Assembly (NCBI GenBank): GCA_023935145.1 | Contig: CM043699.1 | Coordinates: 73,241,138-73,305,137 of the forward strand | Direction: 5' to 3' | Source: Bretschneidera sinensis | Lineage: Eukaryota; Streptophyta; Magnoliopsida; Brassicales; Akaniaceae | DNA: 64,000 nt | Part shown: positions 24,172-36,560 of the stretch, piece by piece | Layout: each line of letters starts with the position of its first letter | How positions within the stretch are numbered: the stretch's first letter is position 1 | Translations under genes and position numbers: made by a program | Notes under the pieces: generated by a model | Told to the model about the DNA's origin: nothing | Databases searched by the model: none | The model's input: only the letters and a program-made list of their open reading frames with translations

Positions 24172-26160
24172 ATTCTGCCCCACTTATAAAAATTTCATCC
24201 TCGAAATTTCTAACCTTTCTAGTCCATCTCATAAACTCACATACACTTCTCAATTTCTCCACTTTCTTCAAAATTTTATACGTAAGGTCAAACTTCTATT
24301 GCACCATCGATTTAAACATCCTCTAAAATGTTGCCAACTATTTAACTTATCACTGGAGTAGTCTAACATACTATATTGATAAACTCTATTTGATTTTTGC
24401 TAGAAACTCTTTTATTTACTAAGTGGTACTCACGCTTCTATCAGTTACACATCCTTAATGTATACCTCGTTCTTTTTCCTCTATTAATCCTTCAATTAAC
24501 CTAACCAAATCCCATAATTTATATATTTTTAACTAAGAGTGGCACTTAATATCCATCCTTTCTTACATCTCCCTTCCGTTTCTGGGTTTCAAACCTAATC
24601 TCTTCATCATTTTACATTTCCTTCTCATGACTTAATACTTGAAAGGTCTCAAATGCAGTAAGGCTTTTAAATCATATCTTTCGTAAATACCTCTTTATAA
24701 GCTTATTTTCCAACTAACTACCTCATCAAGTTAATCATTAACTTCTTCTCCAACTAGAAATCATACTTAGGATCCATCAATAGTGTTATTACTATTTTGT
24801 ACTCACTTTAACTTAGGTCTTATTTAACTCCTCAATCTGATTACCTCAAAACTCCAAGTTTACCCAAGGAAAGAAATACTTAGAAGAAAACAATTTAACT
24901 TTTTGATATTTCACAAAATTTTTGATTATCTATACCTTCTCTCAAAAACTTAGTAACAATATGTTCTTAACTTTTTCACACTTCCTGATAATTCCTCATT
25001 TAGACTAAGATCTTGTGTTCACTGGACATTCAGCTTCCTAATGAAATCACTTTGCTAGGTAACCTCAAACTTTTTTAATTGACTCAACTAATAATCTTTT
25101 CTCCTATTTTTTTGTTCAATAACACTTGGTATTTTGTCCCAAATCTCTTTCTCTCCTATAATTATTTCTCTAATTTCTTTGTATCTCACAGACTCTTGAT
25201 CTTCCATAATATACGTTCTTAATATCTCTTTGATACATATAATAGCCTTCTTCCAAATTTCTTTGCTAAGCAAACCTATCCCACTTTCACTAGTCATCAA
25301 CTCTTTTAATGTCTTAACCACACCTAAAACAATTCAATCACAATTCTTTAGTCTTTCAACACTTTAATTACCTTAAATCATCATGATACACCTCTTGTGA
25401 AATCTGATTTATCAGGTTTTTTTAATTTATATCTCAAAGTAAAGCAAAATCTTTAAGCTCACTCAACCAATCATCAATTATTTAATTAAATCAAATCTTA
25501 TTCCATAAACAAATTCATCATTTCTTGCATCAAACTTCACTATAAACTTACGATCAAGTTTAAAATTTTCTACACCTTTCTCCTTTACGACTCCTTACAT
25601 AGTAACTTCTACCTTCTAACATAGTACCATTACTATCTTTATTAAAATTCCCAACTACCATTACAAAATTTCACTTGATTGAATTTATACCACAATTCCT
25701 CTACTTAAATATCCTCATTGTCTTTACTTCACTCACTCCTTACTAACTTTATTCCTCACTCTAATCACTATTAATTACTCTTTTGAAGTCTCACTTTATA
25801 TCGATACACCTACAAATTTTTATGAATCCGTACCATTGAACTTCCCCCCACTTTCTAATAGATAACACAGCCCAAACTTTCCAAATACTTCAACTTGATA
25901 TTCAATCAATTACCTTTTTCCTATACTTATCATCTAAGCATATGCATAATGATCCCATTACTCACAACTTCCTCTAATTCAAATCTACGGTCTATATAAT
26001 AACTATTTCTTAAGTCAACACTTTGCAATATTTACAAAATCACCAATCACAAGCACTTTATCATACACAACATGTAAAAAAAATATCAATGAAAAGTTTA
26101 TACATATAACTCAACATAATTTAACTTAGTACAATTCATTTTCACTCATACCTTTAGGAG
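24172..26160 (-). other. 3' internal region of chromovirus C, non-coding
   Basis: AT-rich, no convincing frame on either strand. ATTCTGCCCCACTT at 24172-24185 is the complement of the polypurine tract (AAGTGGGGCAGAAT). The region is collinear in patches with 52898 on (for example AACTTCTTCTCCAACTAGA at 24748 and the similar block near 53368). Confidence 0.6.
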
Positions 26161-26732
26161 AAAATCACAACTTTTGTTCAAAACCCCATTTTTGAGACAA
26201 ACTCTTTTTCTTCAAAATTTTTCCTTAAAAGTTTCTTCAAATCACATGTCAAAAACTCAAATATTTTGCTTAACAACCAAACTTGATAAAAAGAATGAAA
26301 TAAGAACAAGATCTTTACCTTTTTTTGGCCAAAACTCCTTCTTTTTTTTCTTTTTCTTCTTCTTCTTCTCATCTTTCTCTCTTTTCTCTTATTTTCTCTC
26401 TTTTCTTCCTTCTTTCCCATTGGTTCTAGAAAAATTCAACACAGAGTGCTAGATTCTCTCCCCATCTCCCCCTGTTTATAGAAAATTTCTATACAAATTG
26501 TAAAACTACCCTCCTATTCTACAACTCTCTCCCAATTACCCTAACATTTCTTAAAACTCTAAAAGCTCCCCCTAGATAAACTTTATTTCTAAAACCTCAA
26601 TTGTCTACCTATTTTTAAGTTTCATAAGACTTAGTAAAAACTTAGGACTCAAATTGAACAAGCACGCACCTTTACGTGTCGAAACACGAACCTCAAAATT
26701 AAAATAACAAAAATAAAGTATTGGGCGCTACA
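26161..26732 (-). repeat. 5' LTR fragment of chromovirus C
   Basis: Matches 23599-24171 with many differences and ends GGGCGCTACA. Only the first 572 bp of the LTR (in its own sense) remain. A CT-rich stretch at 26340-26420 yields a meaningless Arg/Lys-rich frame on the minus strand. Confidence 0.75.
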
Positions 26733-26796
26733 TTTCTCACGTAGACTAATGACAAGGGATTTGACCCCTTTCAAGGTCAAATAGCGGCTCCTTACA
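26733..26796 (+). repeat. Tat 3' LTR, end segment
   Basis: CTCACGTAGACTAATGACAA through CGGCTCCTTACA. The CA end at 26796 pairs with the TG start at 9786. The 5 bp that follow (AATCA) would be the Tat target duplication; the partner is not in the window. Confidence 0.5.
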
Positions 26797-27030
26797 AATC
26801 ATTACTAGTTTGTACTTAGATGACAAATGGGCCATTGTCTAATACATTAAAAGTGCACCCATCATGGGAACTTCTTTATTGGTTATAAATGATTTGTATT
26901 AGATTTGGTAGATTTCACTCGTTTTCATATGCCTATTTATTTAAATCTGCACCCTTGCCATATTTATCTTCTTTAAGGGGAGTGGCCTTAAGTAATGAGA
27001 CGAATGCAAAGGTCTTAGGCCAAAAAGAGC
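26797..27030. other. Unassigned sequence
   Basis: AT-rich, with no repeat or coding similarity recognised. It may be the upstream part of the LINE remnant in a decayed state. Confidence 0.4.
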
Positions 27031-27935
27031 GGTACCTACAAATAGCCTTTTTTGAAAATAGTCTTTTCTCAATTTGGTTTTCCTTCAAATTGGATTCAAT
27101 TTATAATGGAATATGTCTCTAGTCCTTCTTATTGTATAAATGGGCAGTTTTCTCACATCATTAAACCTTTTCGAGGTCTTAAACAAGGAGATCCTTTATC
27201 ATCGTACCTTTTCATTCTTTGTAATAAAATTTTAGCTCAAATGTTTCTTTCTGCTATTGTCTCAGCACTACCTTTATCCCTTTAAAATATTTAGATCTAA
27301 CCCTCCTGTGCCTGTATTAAATTTTGCCGATGATTGTATGCATATTTCAAGCTGATTCTACCACTTGTAATACTATAAATTATATCTTTAATTTAAACTT
27401 ATAGGAATATTCTTCTTGGAAATCTTTAAGTAGATCAAAATTTTATATTAAATTCTTTAAAAATAGTTCTCATAGAACCAACCAAATGGTTAACTATTCT
27501 TAATTTTCCTAGAGCTAGACAATATGATAAGTAAATTGGCTTACCTTCCTTTTCTGGTAGACTCACTAAACAAAATTTTAATTCTCCTATTGAAAATCTC
27601 ACTAATAAATTCCATATGTGGTATACTAAATTTTTATCACATGCGGGCAGATGTACTCTCATTAATTAAATTGTAAATTATCTTCCAATTTATTCTATGT
27701 CTACTCTTTTGCTTCCTTCATCAATTACATATTCTTTTCAAAAAAAAAAAGCTAAGCATTTTCTTTTGAATGCTTCTCCTCTTTCTAAAAATCCTAGCCT
27801 AATCCAATAGTCTACTGTCATCCAATCTAAAGATTTGGGAGGTCATGGAGTCAATCATCTTCCTTTATGTAATCAAGCTCTCATTCTTAAATTAATATGT
27901 AGAGTTCAGCATGAACCTGATCAATTATGGGTTAG
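27030..27935 (+). pseudogene. LINE (L1-type) reverse transcriptase remnant
   Basis: Non-LTR RT motifs in order: WIQFIMEYVSSPSY, FRGLKQGDPLSSYLFILC (27160-27220), the catalytic FADD (27323-27334, in a different frame), and near 27830-27925 GGHGVNHLPLCNQALILKLI, which fits the downstream region of plant L1 proteins. Several frameshifts and stops; no endonuclease region seen. The last coding-like stretch (DQLWVRGVLSFKKF) runs directly into the first unit of the 200-bp array. Confidence 0.75.
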
Positions 27936-30900
27936 GGGAGTTCTATCTTTCAAAAAATTTATACTTAATTCGATTATAGTGAAATTTTTGTCAACATCTT
28001 CTATGGATGTAGGAGTTTTATCTCCGAAGGATGTAATTTTTTTGTTCTGTCTTTTTAATATTCTGAAAATTCTTAACAAACTCTCCATTTTTCATTTTTT
28101 GGTAGTAGAAATTGGATTTATTAGGCATTAAGGTTTGTAGAGTTTTATCTCTCGGCAATTTCGTACTCTATTCAAATATAGTAAAATCTCTACAGTCATT
28201 ACACATGGATATAGGAGGCATTTATATTTGAAGCTAATAAATTTGATGTATTTAATTTTCTACGTTATTCTTAACAAACTCTCCTTATTCAGTTTTTGCT
28301 AGTCAAAATTGGGTGTATAGGGGATTGGGATTTGGAGAGTTCAGTCTTTTGGAAATTTTGTACTACATTAGATTGTAATTAAATCTTCCTTATCATTGCC
28401 CATGGACAAAAATATTTATCTCTAAACTAGGTAAATTTTTTATTCTGTGTGTTTAATTTTCTATGATATTCTTAACAAACTCTCCCTATTTAGTTTTTTG
28501 TAGCCGAAATTAGGTGTAATGTGTTTAGGGTTTTGAGAATACTATCTTTGAGAAATTATTTATTCCATTTGATTATAGTGAAATCTATCTCAATATTGCT
28601 TGTGGATATAAGAATTTTATATTTGAACCATGTAAATTTTATGTGCTCAGTTTGTTTCATTTTCTGTGCTATTCTTAACAAACTCTCCTTATTTAGTTTT
28701 TTGTTGCTTTAATTGGGTGTATTTGGGATTATTGTTTGGAGAGTTCTCTCTCTCGACCTTTTTGCACTCCCCTTGATTATAGTGAAATTTCTCTCATTAT
28801 TGTCTATGGACATTGGAATTATATTTCTGAATCGTATAAATTATGTTTGTATTGTTTGTTTAATCTTCTGCAGTATTCTTCAAAATCTTTAGTTATTTAA
28901 TTTTAATAGCCAAAATTGGCTGTATTAAGGATGAGGCTTTGGAGACTTCTTTCTCTCAGCAATTTTGCACTCCATTCCATTAGTTTTTTGTTGTATTACT
29001 AACCAACTCCCCTTATTAAGTTTTTAGTACCCGAAATTGGGTGCGTTTGGGTTAGGGTTTGGGAAGTTGTATATCTTGCCAATTTTGTATTTGATTCAAT
29101 TATAGTGAAATATCTCATATAATTTTCCATTGATGTAGGAGTTTTATCTCTAAACCTATAAATTCTGTGTTTTGTTTGATTAATTTTCAACACTATTCTT
29201 ATGAAATTCTAACAAACTCTCCTTATTTACTTTCTGGTAGTCAAAATTGGTTGTATTAGATATTAAGGTTTAGTGAGTTCTATCTCTCCCTATACACCAT
29301 TCAATTATAGTGAAACATATCTTTCATCATCGCCCGTGGATTTAGGAGGTTTATCTTTGAATAACGTAAATTTTATATGTTCAGTATGTTTAATTTTATG
29401 CATTATTTTTAAAAAAAACTCTCCTTATTCGGTTTTTGGTTGCCGAAATTGAGTGTTTTTTTTGTGGATTAGGGTTTGGATACATCTATCTTTCAATAAT
29501 GTTTTACTCTATTTGATTATAGTAAAATCTTTCTCATCATCGCGTATGGACGTATAAGTTTAATCCTCTAGATAGGTAAATTTTTATTCTGTTTTTTCTA
29601 TTTTATTTTCTGTGTTATTCTTAACAAACTCTCCCAATTTAGTTTTTTGGTAGCTCAAATTGAGTGTATTGGGCTTTAGGGTAAAGAGTTATATATCTCG
29701 ACAATTTTGCACTGGATTTGGTTCTAGTCAAATCTATCCTAACATCGCTCGTATGCATAGGAGATTTATTTCCTAAGCACATAAATTTTGTTTGTTTAAT
29801 TTTCTATGGTATTCTTAACAAACTCTCTTTATTCAATTTTTGGTAGCTAAAATTGGGTGTACTGGGTTTAGGGTTTAGAGAGTTCTATCTTTAGAAATTT
29901 TTGTACTCTATTTGATTATAGTGAAATCTCTCTCATCAGCGGCCTTGGACATAGGAGATTTATCTCCAAATTAGACAAATTTTATGTGCTCAGTTTATTT
30001 AATTTTCTAAGATGTTCCTATCAAACTCTCCTTATTCAGTTTTTGGTAGCCGATAATGGGTGTATCGAGGATTAAAGTTTTGGGAGTTGTATATATAGCC
30101 AATTTTTGCGTTTCATTCGATTATAGTGAAATGTCTCTCATCATCTCACGTGTATATAAAAAAGTTTATATTTGAAGAACACAAATTCTAACTGTATTTT
30201 TTCTTTAAATTTCTACACTATTATTAACAAACTCTCCCTATTCAATTTTTTGTAGCCGAAATTGAGTTTCATAGAGATTAGGGTTGGGTGAGGTCTATCT
30301 CTCAACAATTTTGTACTCCACTAATCGATTATACTGAAATTTCTCACATCATCACCCATGGACGTAGGTGGTTTATCTTTGAATAATTTAAATTATGTTT
30401 AATTTGTATGTGCTATTCTTAACAAAGTCTCCTTATTCAATTTTTTTTATCCAAAATTAGGTGCATTGGGGATTAGGGTGTGAAGACATCTATCTCTCGA
30501 TAATTTTGTACTCCATTTGATTATAGCGAAATCTCTCTCATAACATCCTGTAGATATAGGAGCTTTATTTTCGAACCACATAAATTTTGATTATGTTTGT
30601 TTAATTTTTGTGTCATTCTTAACAAACTCTCATAATTCAATTTTTAGTAGCTGAAATTGGGTGTCTTGGGGATTAGGATTTGGAGAGTTCTATCTCTCAA
30701 CGATTTTTTACTCCATTCAATTATATGAAAATCTATCTCATCATTGACCTTGAACATAAGAGGTTTTTCTTTGAACCATATATTTAAATTATGTGCGTTC
30801 TGTTTGTTTAATTTTGCTACGCATCTGAACAAAATCTCCTTTTTTGTAGCAAAAAATGAGTGTTTTTTGGATTTGGGTTTGGATATTTCTATCCCTTGGT

Positions 30901-32248
30901 AATTTTGTATTCTAATTGATTATAGTTAAATCTCTCTTATCATCTCATATTGAAGTAGGAATTTTAACTCCGAACCATGTAAATTTTATATGTTTTGTTT
31001 GTTTATTTTTCTGCACTATTCTTAACAAATTCTCCCTATACAGTTTTTGGTAGTTGAAATTGGGTTTATTATGGATTATATATTGGAGATTTATCTAGGT
31101 AGCACACACATTTTGTGTTTCCAGTATGTTTAACTTTTTGTGTTACTTTTAATAAACTCTCCCTTTTTTTTCCAGTTTTTGGTAGCCGAAATTGAGTGTA
31201 TTTTGGATAATGGTTTGGCAAGTTCAATCTCTCAATGATTTTTTACTTTATCCAATTATAATGAAATCTCTCTCATCATCACTCGGGGACGTGAGAGTTT
31301 TATCTTCGAATCATGTAAATTTACTCTGTTTGTTTAATTTTCTACACTATTCTTAACAATCACTAACAAACTCTCTCTATTTTGTTTTTCATCATAGAAA
31401 TTGGGTGTATTGGGGATAAGATTTTGGAGATTTCTATCTCTTGGCAATTTTTTACTCTATTTGATTACAGTGAAACCTCTCTCATTATCGTTCGTTGATG
31501 TAAGAGTTTTATCTCCAAAGTACGTAAATTTTATGTATTTAATTTTCTGTCGTTGTCTTAATTGCATTCAGTTTTTGGTAGCTGAAATTGGGTGTATTGG
31601 GATTAGAGTTTGGAGAGTTTTATTTGTCCGCAATTTTTTACTCCATTTAATTATAGTGAAATCTCTAATTTTCACCCATGGATAAAAGACTTTTATTTTC
31701 AAATCACCAAAATTTAGTATGTTCTATTTTTAAGTTTTCTATGGTATTCCTAACAAACTCTCCCTATTACGATTTTGGTAGCCGAAATTAGGTGTATCAG
31801 GCATAATGGTTTGAAGAGGTGTAAATCTTGCCAATTAGGTGTATTATACTCCATTCAAATACAATGAAATCTCTCACATCACTGCCCATGAACGTATGAG
31901 TTTTAACTCTGAACAACAAAAATTTTATATGTTCTGAATGTTTAATTTTCTGCACTATTCTTATCAACAAAATCTCCTTATTCAACTTTTGGTAATTGGA
32001 ATTAGGTGCAATGGGATTAGGGTTTGGTGAGTTCTATCACTTGGTAATTTTGTACTCCATTCAATTATAGTGAAAGATCTCTCTTATCCTCATTTGTGTA
32101 CAAAGGAGGTTTATATCTAAACCATGTAAATTTTGTGTGTTTTCTTTGTTTAATTTTTCACGTTATTCTAATCAAACTATCTCTATTCAGTTTCTGGTTG
32201 TTGAAATTTAGTGTATTTGGGATTAGGGTTTTCAGACATCTATCTCTC
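27935..32248 (+). repeat. Tandem array of about 200-bp monomers (left part, about 21 units)
   Basis: Units share the landmarks GTAGCCGAAATTGGGTGTAT, GATTAGGGTTTGGAGAG, TTATAGTGAAATCTCTC and TTAACAAACTCTCC. The last recurs at about 28078, 28271, 28472, 28676, 28871, 29000, 29208, 29413, 29620, 29815, 30014, 30225, 30419, 30619, 30826, 31022, 31151, 31361, 31562, 31749, 31965 and 32171. Spacing is about 187-216 bp except two shortened units of about 129 bp. Divergence is high, so the array is old. Some units are open in one frame without sign of selection. Confidence 0.9.
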
Positions 32249-32328
32249 AGTATAACATCCCATCCTAGGTGGGCCCTACTTGGATGCTATCATTACTTTT
32301 GGGCATTGATTAGGGCATGAAAATGAAC
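32249..32328 (-). repeat. Chromovirus LTR end fragment
   Basis: TATAACATCCCATCCTAGGT followed by GGGCCCTACTTGGATGCTATCAT resembles the first bases of the reverse LTRs at 21603 and 50301. About 80 bp remain between the array and the Copia LTR. Confidence 0.6.
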
Positions 32329-33239
32329 TGTTGGGAAATCACCCTGAAGATGCCTAGGAGGTGATCTTCCAAACACCCAAGTCTAGAATGATTTGTAATG
32401 ATCAGAATAGAAACAAAAATCAAAGAAAAGAAAGAAGACAAGCAATTTGTTATCGAGGTTTGGCAATAACTTACGTCCCCGTGAGTTCCTCCGAACTCTC
32501 TACACTAAATCAATGAGTTCTTACAAGTTACAGCAACCCTCCTTCAAGAATCACAAGTTCTTGAAGAACCAAAGAAGAGAAGAAAGAAAGTGATAAGAAC
32601 TATTACATAGCCCTCTACCCAATCTATGCTACTCTCTCTTTACAACCAGCCTCTCTTTTGAGATCTATTCTAGTGCCTCTCCTGTGTTTTGTGTCTTTGC
32701 ACTCTCACACTTGCACTTGAATTCTCTTGTATGATGATCACTTGTATGTATTGTGTATGAATTGTGTGTTGTTGTTATGAGATTGAAGCTAGGTGACCCT
32801 TTATATAGTGCACCACTTCTTGACTAATCTTGAAGGTCAATATCAACCCTTAGATCTTGAGGACCAATCAACCACAGCCCTTGATCAAGTCTAAGTGATC
32901 TTGTGCGTATTGATCATGCACCCACGCACCTTTCAAAGAGGCTAAAAATCTTACATCAGGTGTGCCTTCAAGCTGCAGCCTAGAATAGGGCAAGCCATGG
33001 CCTGAAGAGGGCTGAAACTCCACAATTCTTCATGTCATGCTAGAGGCCGCGACCTGGAGTGGCTGAGCCGCGGCGCACAGGGCTAGGCAGCGGTGCGCAC
33101 TCCTTGGGCGGCGGTGCACAGCACCAACCCCAAACCTTGGACTTCCTTGAGGCCAAGGCCCACACACCTTGAGCCGAGGTGCCAAGATCTGATACTGAAC
33201 CCTTTCAAACCATGTTTAAACCTTAGACAAACACCAACA
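32329..33239 (-). repeat. 3' LTR of Copia-1 (911 bp)
   Basis: On the + strand TGTTGGGAAATCACC ... ACAAACACCAACA. The minus-strand TATA is CTATATAAAG (complement at 32799-32808). The polypurine tract is the complement of ATCTCTACCTTTGTC at 33240-33254. Confidence 0.88.
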
Positions 33240-33320
33240 ATCTCTACCTTTGTCTAAGCGATTAAACCCGAACCCATTGTGCTGAGAACTCAGGATCCAA
33301 ACTCAACTTGAGTCACCATA

Positions 33321-34990
33321 TCAACCGACTCCAATCCTAAGTAGTCCAAGGCAATGATTGAACTTACTTAGAGGTAGAACTTTGGTGCCTAAATCTGCAG
33401 GATTTTCTTTCGTGGCTACCTTGTCCACATGAATGCATCCTTCTGTAACATTTTCTTGAATTAAATGATACCGAACATCAATGTGCTTTGTCCTCTCATG
33501 GAACACTAGATTCTTACATAAGTGCAACGCAATTTGGCTATCAGAATACACCACCACCTGCTCTTTCAGGACCTTCAACTCTTCCAACAACCCTTTGCAC
33601 CATATAGCCTCTTTAATGGCTTTCGTTGCCGCTATATACTTAGCCTCGGTTGTTGAGAGTGCTACCACGGGCTGCAACTGAGCCTTCCAACTTATACACA
33701 TCTGTTTAAGTTAAAGAAGTAGGAGGTAATCGATCTTCTTTTATCTCGGTCTGCTCTATAGTCCGAATCCGCATAACTCTCAAGACAGATGGACTTACTC
33801 CTCTTCTCATAAACCAGCCCTACATCTGGGCATCCCTTCAAATACCTCAGCAACCACCTCATCCCAAAGCAATGCTCCTTTCCGAGATTACTCATAAATC
33901 TACTGAGGACAATTATTGCATGAGCAATAACAGGTCTAGTGCTTACCATGGTGAACATAACTGAACCAACTGCACTAGAGTAAGGGACCTTTTCCATTTC
34001 CTTCTTCTCACCTCCGATCTCGGACATTGATCGCTAGAGAACTTGAAATGACCGGCAAGGAGAACCTTCACTAGTTTGCTATCTTCCATAGAGAACTTAG
34101 ATATCATCTTCTCTTTGTAGAAAGTCTGAAAAATCTTCAATTTGTTTATCTCCCTTTCCCAGATTATATTCATCCCAAGGATCTTCTATGCATGGCCAAG
34201 ATCCTTCATCTCAAACTCCGAACTGAGTTGAGACTTCAATTCTTCTATCCTCTCCCTGCTACTACCAACCAACAGCATATCATCGACATAGATGAGGATG
34301 ATCACCACTTCCTCCACCTTGTGCCCCTTATAGTACAAGCACGAATCAAAGTAGCTCCTCATGAAACCCAAGCTAGTTACAAAGTAATTGAATCTCTTAT
34401 TCCATTGCCGAGGTGATTACTTCAGGCCATAAAGAGATTTCTTTAATTTGCACACCAACTCTCCATGCCTTCCTTCCTCATAGCCTTCGGGTTGCCTCAT
34501 GTAGATGGTCTCATCAAGCTCTCCATGCAAGAACGCTATTTTCACATCCATTTGCTCGATCTCCCAATCAAATTGGACCACCATTGCCAATACTATCCGT
34601 ATCGTCTTGTACTTCACAACTGGTGAGAATATTTCAGTGAAATCTATGCCTTCTCTTTGTGTGAACCCTTTCGCCACCAGCTTAGCTTTATACCGGACTT
34701 CATCCCCTGGAGGGTTCCCTTATTTGATCTTGTATATCCATCTACAATCCACAGCTCCCTGTTTTTCTGGTTTGGGCACCAATTCCCAATAGTTGTTCTT
34801 CCTCAAAGAATCCATTTCTTCCTCCATAACTAGCTGCCACTTTGACGACTCCTTACATTCCATGGCATCAACGTAAGTTTCTGGTTCAATTGTCCCTCCT
34901 TCTGAATAAGGAGCTGCTACATTAGCATCTGCAAACCCATATCTCAAAGGTGGTCTAACCACCCTCCTTCCCCGGTCCAATGTGAGCTGG
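33321..34990 (-). pseudogene. Copia-1 reverse transcriptase and RNase H
   Basis: From 34980 down: [48 protein letters not shown], the catalytic YVDDM (about 34283-34297), MKDLGHA, then VPYSSAVGSVM, RPVIAHA and the RNase H part ([44 protein letters not shown]) to 33321. Stops at about 34717, 34414 and 34183 (the last two fit CAA or CAG to TAA or TAG), with frame changes near 34010 and 33695. All key motifs are still readable, so decay is moderate. Confidence 0.88.
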
Positions 34991-35039
34991 TAGTCATTCT
35001 GACGTGCTGCATCAACCCCTTCTAGTTTAGCCTCCTCTT

Positions 35040-36560
35040 GAGTGTCCTAAGCTTGGCCTTCATCAATAGGCTCTACCTGGTCCGAACCCTCTTGCCTTCC
35101 TTGCTCTACCTGAACTGAATTCTCCTTGATGCTATGCTTCACAAATTCCGGACTGGTTTGCTCACTTGCCCCTATAGGGTTAGTTTTCTCCAAATAGAGA
35201 AATAACAAGTCATTAAAAACAAAATCCTTACTTATTATGAGTTCAATTCCTTTTGGTTCTAAGGACCACAACCTATACCCCTTAACCCCATCACCATACC
35301 CTAGAAATACACATTTTCTAGACCTTGGGTTAAGTTTATCATCCTTTTTATGTGCAAATGCAGCATACCCAAAAGTCCTAAGGTCGCTCAACTCAGGGAA
35401 TTTCCCACTCCACATCTCCATGGGAGTCTTGAGCTCTAAAGCTCTAGAGGGTGATCTATTAACCAAATATATAGTAGTAGCCACAGCTTCCCCCCAAAAT
35501 ATATTTTGGTAAACCAGACGCAATATATATGCACCTAACCTTTTCCATAAGGGTTCTATTCATCTTCTCAGCAACTCCATTTTGCTGATGTGTTTTTACA
35601 ACCGTTCTATGTCTAAGAATGCCATTTAACTCACATAATTTATCAAAATCCTGAATGCAAAATTCTAAGCCATTATCGATTCATAAAGCCTTAACTACCC
35701 TACTCGTTTGAGTCTCCAGCAACTTTTTCCACACCACAAATTTATTTAAAGCATCTGATTTATTTTTAAGCAAATAAACCTAAAATTTTCTTGAATAATC
35801 ATCAATTAAAGAAAGAAAGTAACGATTACCTCCCTGTGTTGGTGTTCTTACTGGTCCCCAAAGGTCCAGATGAATGTAGTCAAGAATACCCTTAGACTTG
35901 TGCACTCCGGTGTTGAAGCTGACTCGGTGTTGCTTCCCAATAATGCAACACTCGTCGAAATCGAGTTTCTCTACTTTGTCACCACCAAGTAGACCATCCT
36001 TTCTAAGAACTTACAGGCCCTTTTTGCTTATATGTCCCAAGCGAGTGTGCCAAAGAGCTGCCCTATCCATCTCAGCCATCAAGCTTGCTGCTTGATCATT
36101 GATTTTTGTCTCTCCGATCATCTCATTGAGTCCATCTTTTATTGTTGCTTTGATCAATTTCAAAGATCCTTTGGTCACCTTGATCTTTCCTCCCTCTACC
36201 TTGTATGTATACCCCATGGAATCCAGCTGCCCCAATGAGATCAAATTCCTTTTCAAATTTGGAAGATACCTCACATTCCGCAGCAGCCTTGTGACTCCAT
36301 CAAACATCTTCAACTGGATGTCTCCTATCCCCCTCACTTGGCAAGAAGTGTCATTCCCCAAGAAAATCTTTCCATCATTGGTTTCCTAAAAATTCTTGAA
36401 CCAATTCCGGTGAGGGCACATGTGGTAAGTGCACCCGGAATCCAGAATCCATTTCTCGCTGCCTTGCCTTATGCTCACATTTGAGCACACAACAAGAACA
36501 TCATCTTGCTATTCTCCTTTGGCAACCGAAGCCTCTCAATTTTTGGTATGGTTTCTTCCT
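35040..36560 (-). pseudogene. Copia-1 protease and integrase
   Basis: The protease active site reads LDSGCTYHM (complement near 36420-36445). Integrase: LWHTRLGHIS for the zinc region (about 36020-36045), the core with LDLWGPV and IDNG, then GVAEKMNRTLMEKVRC, and FGYAAFAHKKDDKLNPRSRKCVFLGY before the linker to RT (frame open 35523-35047). At least three stops and two frame changes between 35530 and 36361. Confidence 0.82.

Larger units (their letters stand above)
21603..26732 (-). mobile_element. Chromovirus-type Ty3/gypsy element C, internally deleted
   Basis: Reverse element: complete 3' LTR (21603-24171), 2.0 kb of 3' internal sequence, then only the first 572 bp of the 5' LTR (26732 to 26161). 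The primer site, gag and pol are missing, so one deletion removed everything from within the 5' LTR to the 3' internal region. Flanks are TTTTT (21598-21602) and TTTCT (26733-26737), a duplication matching at four of five bases. The family is assigned by its 3' end, where the minus strand reads a KFRG..NFYKWGRI-like tail of a chromovirus polyprotein. Confidence 0.75.
3946..26796 (+). mobile_element. Old Ty3/gypsy Tat-lineage element, 3' part, with nested insertions
   Basis: Order seen: gag remnant, protease, RT, RNase H, second RNase H, integrase, polypurine tract, then an LTR starting TGTAGACACCC at 9786. A second, archaeal-type RNase H between RNase H and integrase is the hallmark of the Tat/Ogre clade. 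The LTR is split by element A (11665-20714) and chromovirus C (21603-26732). Rejoining the three pieces gives about 2.8 kb ending CGGCTCCTTACA at 26796. The 5' end is lost to Athila-1 and the window edge. Dense stops in every domain make this the oldest unit in the left third. Confidence 0.75.

Noticed and set aside
26178..26452. Arg/Lys-rich and Phe-rich frames on opposite strands
   Set aside because: Produced by a CT-rich stretch in the chromovirus LTR.
28521..28712. Open frames in single array units (also 31401-31685, 48258-48440)
   Set aside because: The frame is lost in most units and the hydrophobic product resembles no family.
27935..32248. Regular repeats as a possible CRISPR array
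   Set aside because: The whole 200-bp unit is repeated with divergence, without short identical repeats and unique spacers, and the context is a plant genome.
27935..32248. TTAGGGTTT in each unit as telomeric repeat
   Set aside because: One motif per 200 bp, not a run of heptamers; probably coincidental or at most a subtelomere hint.
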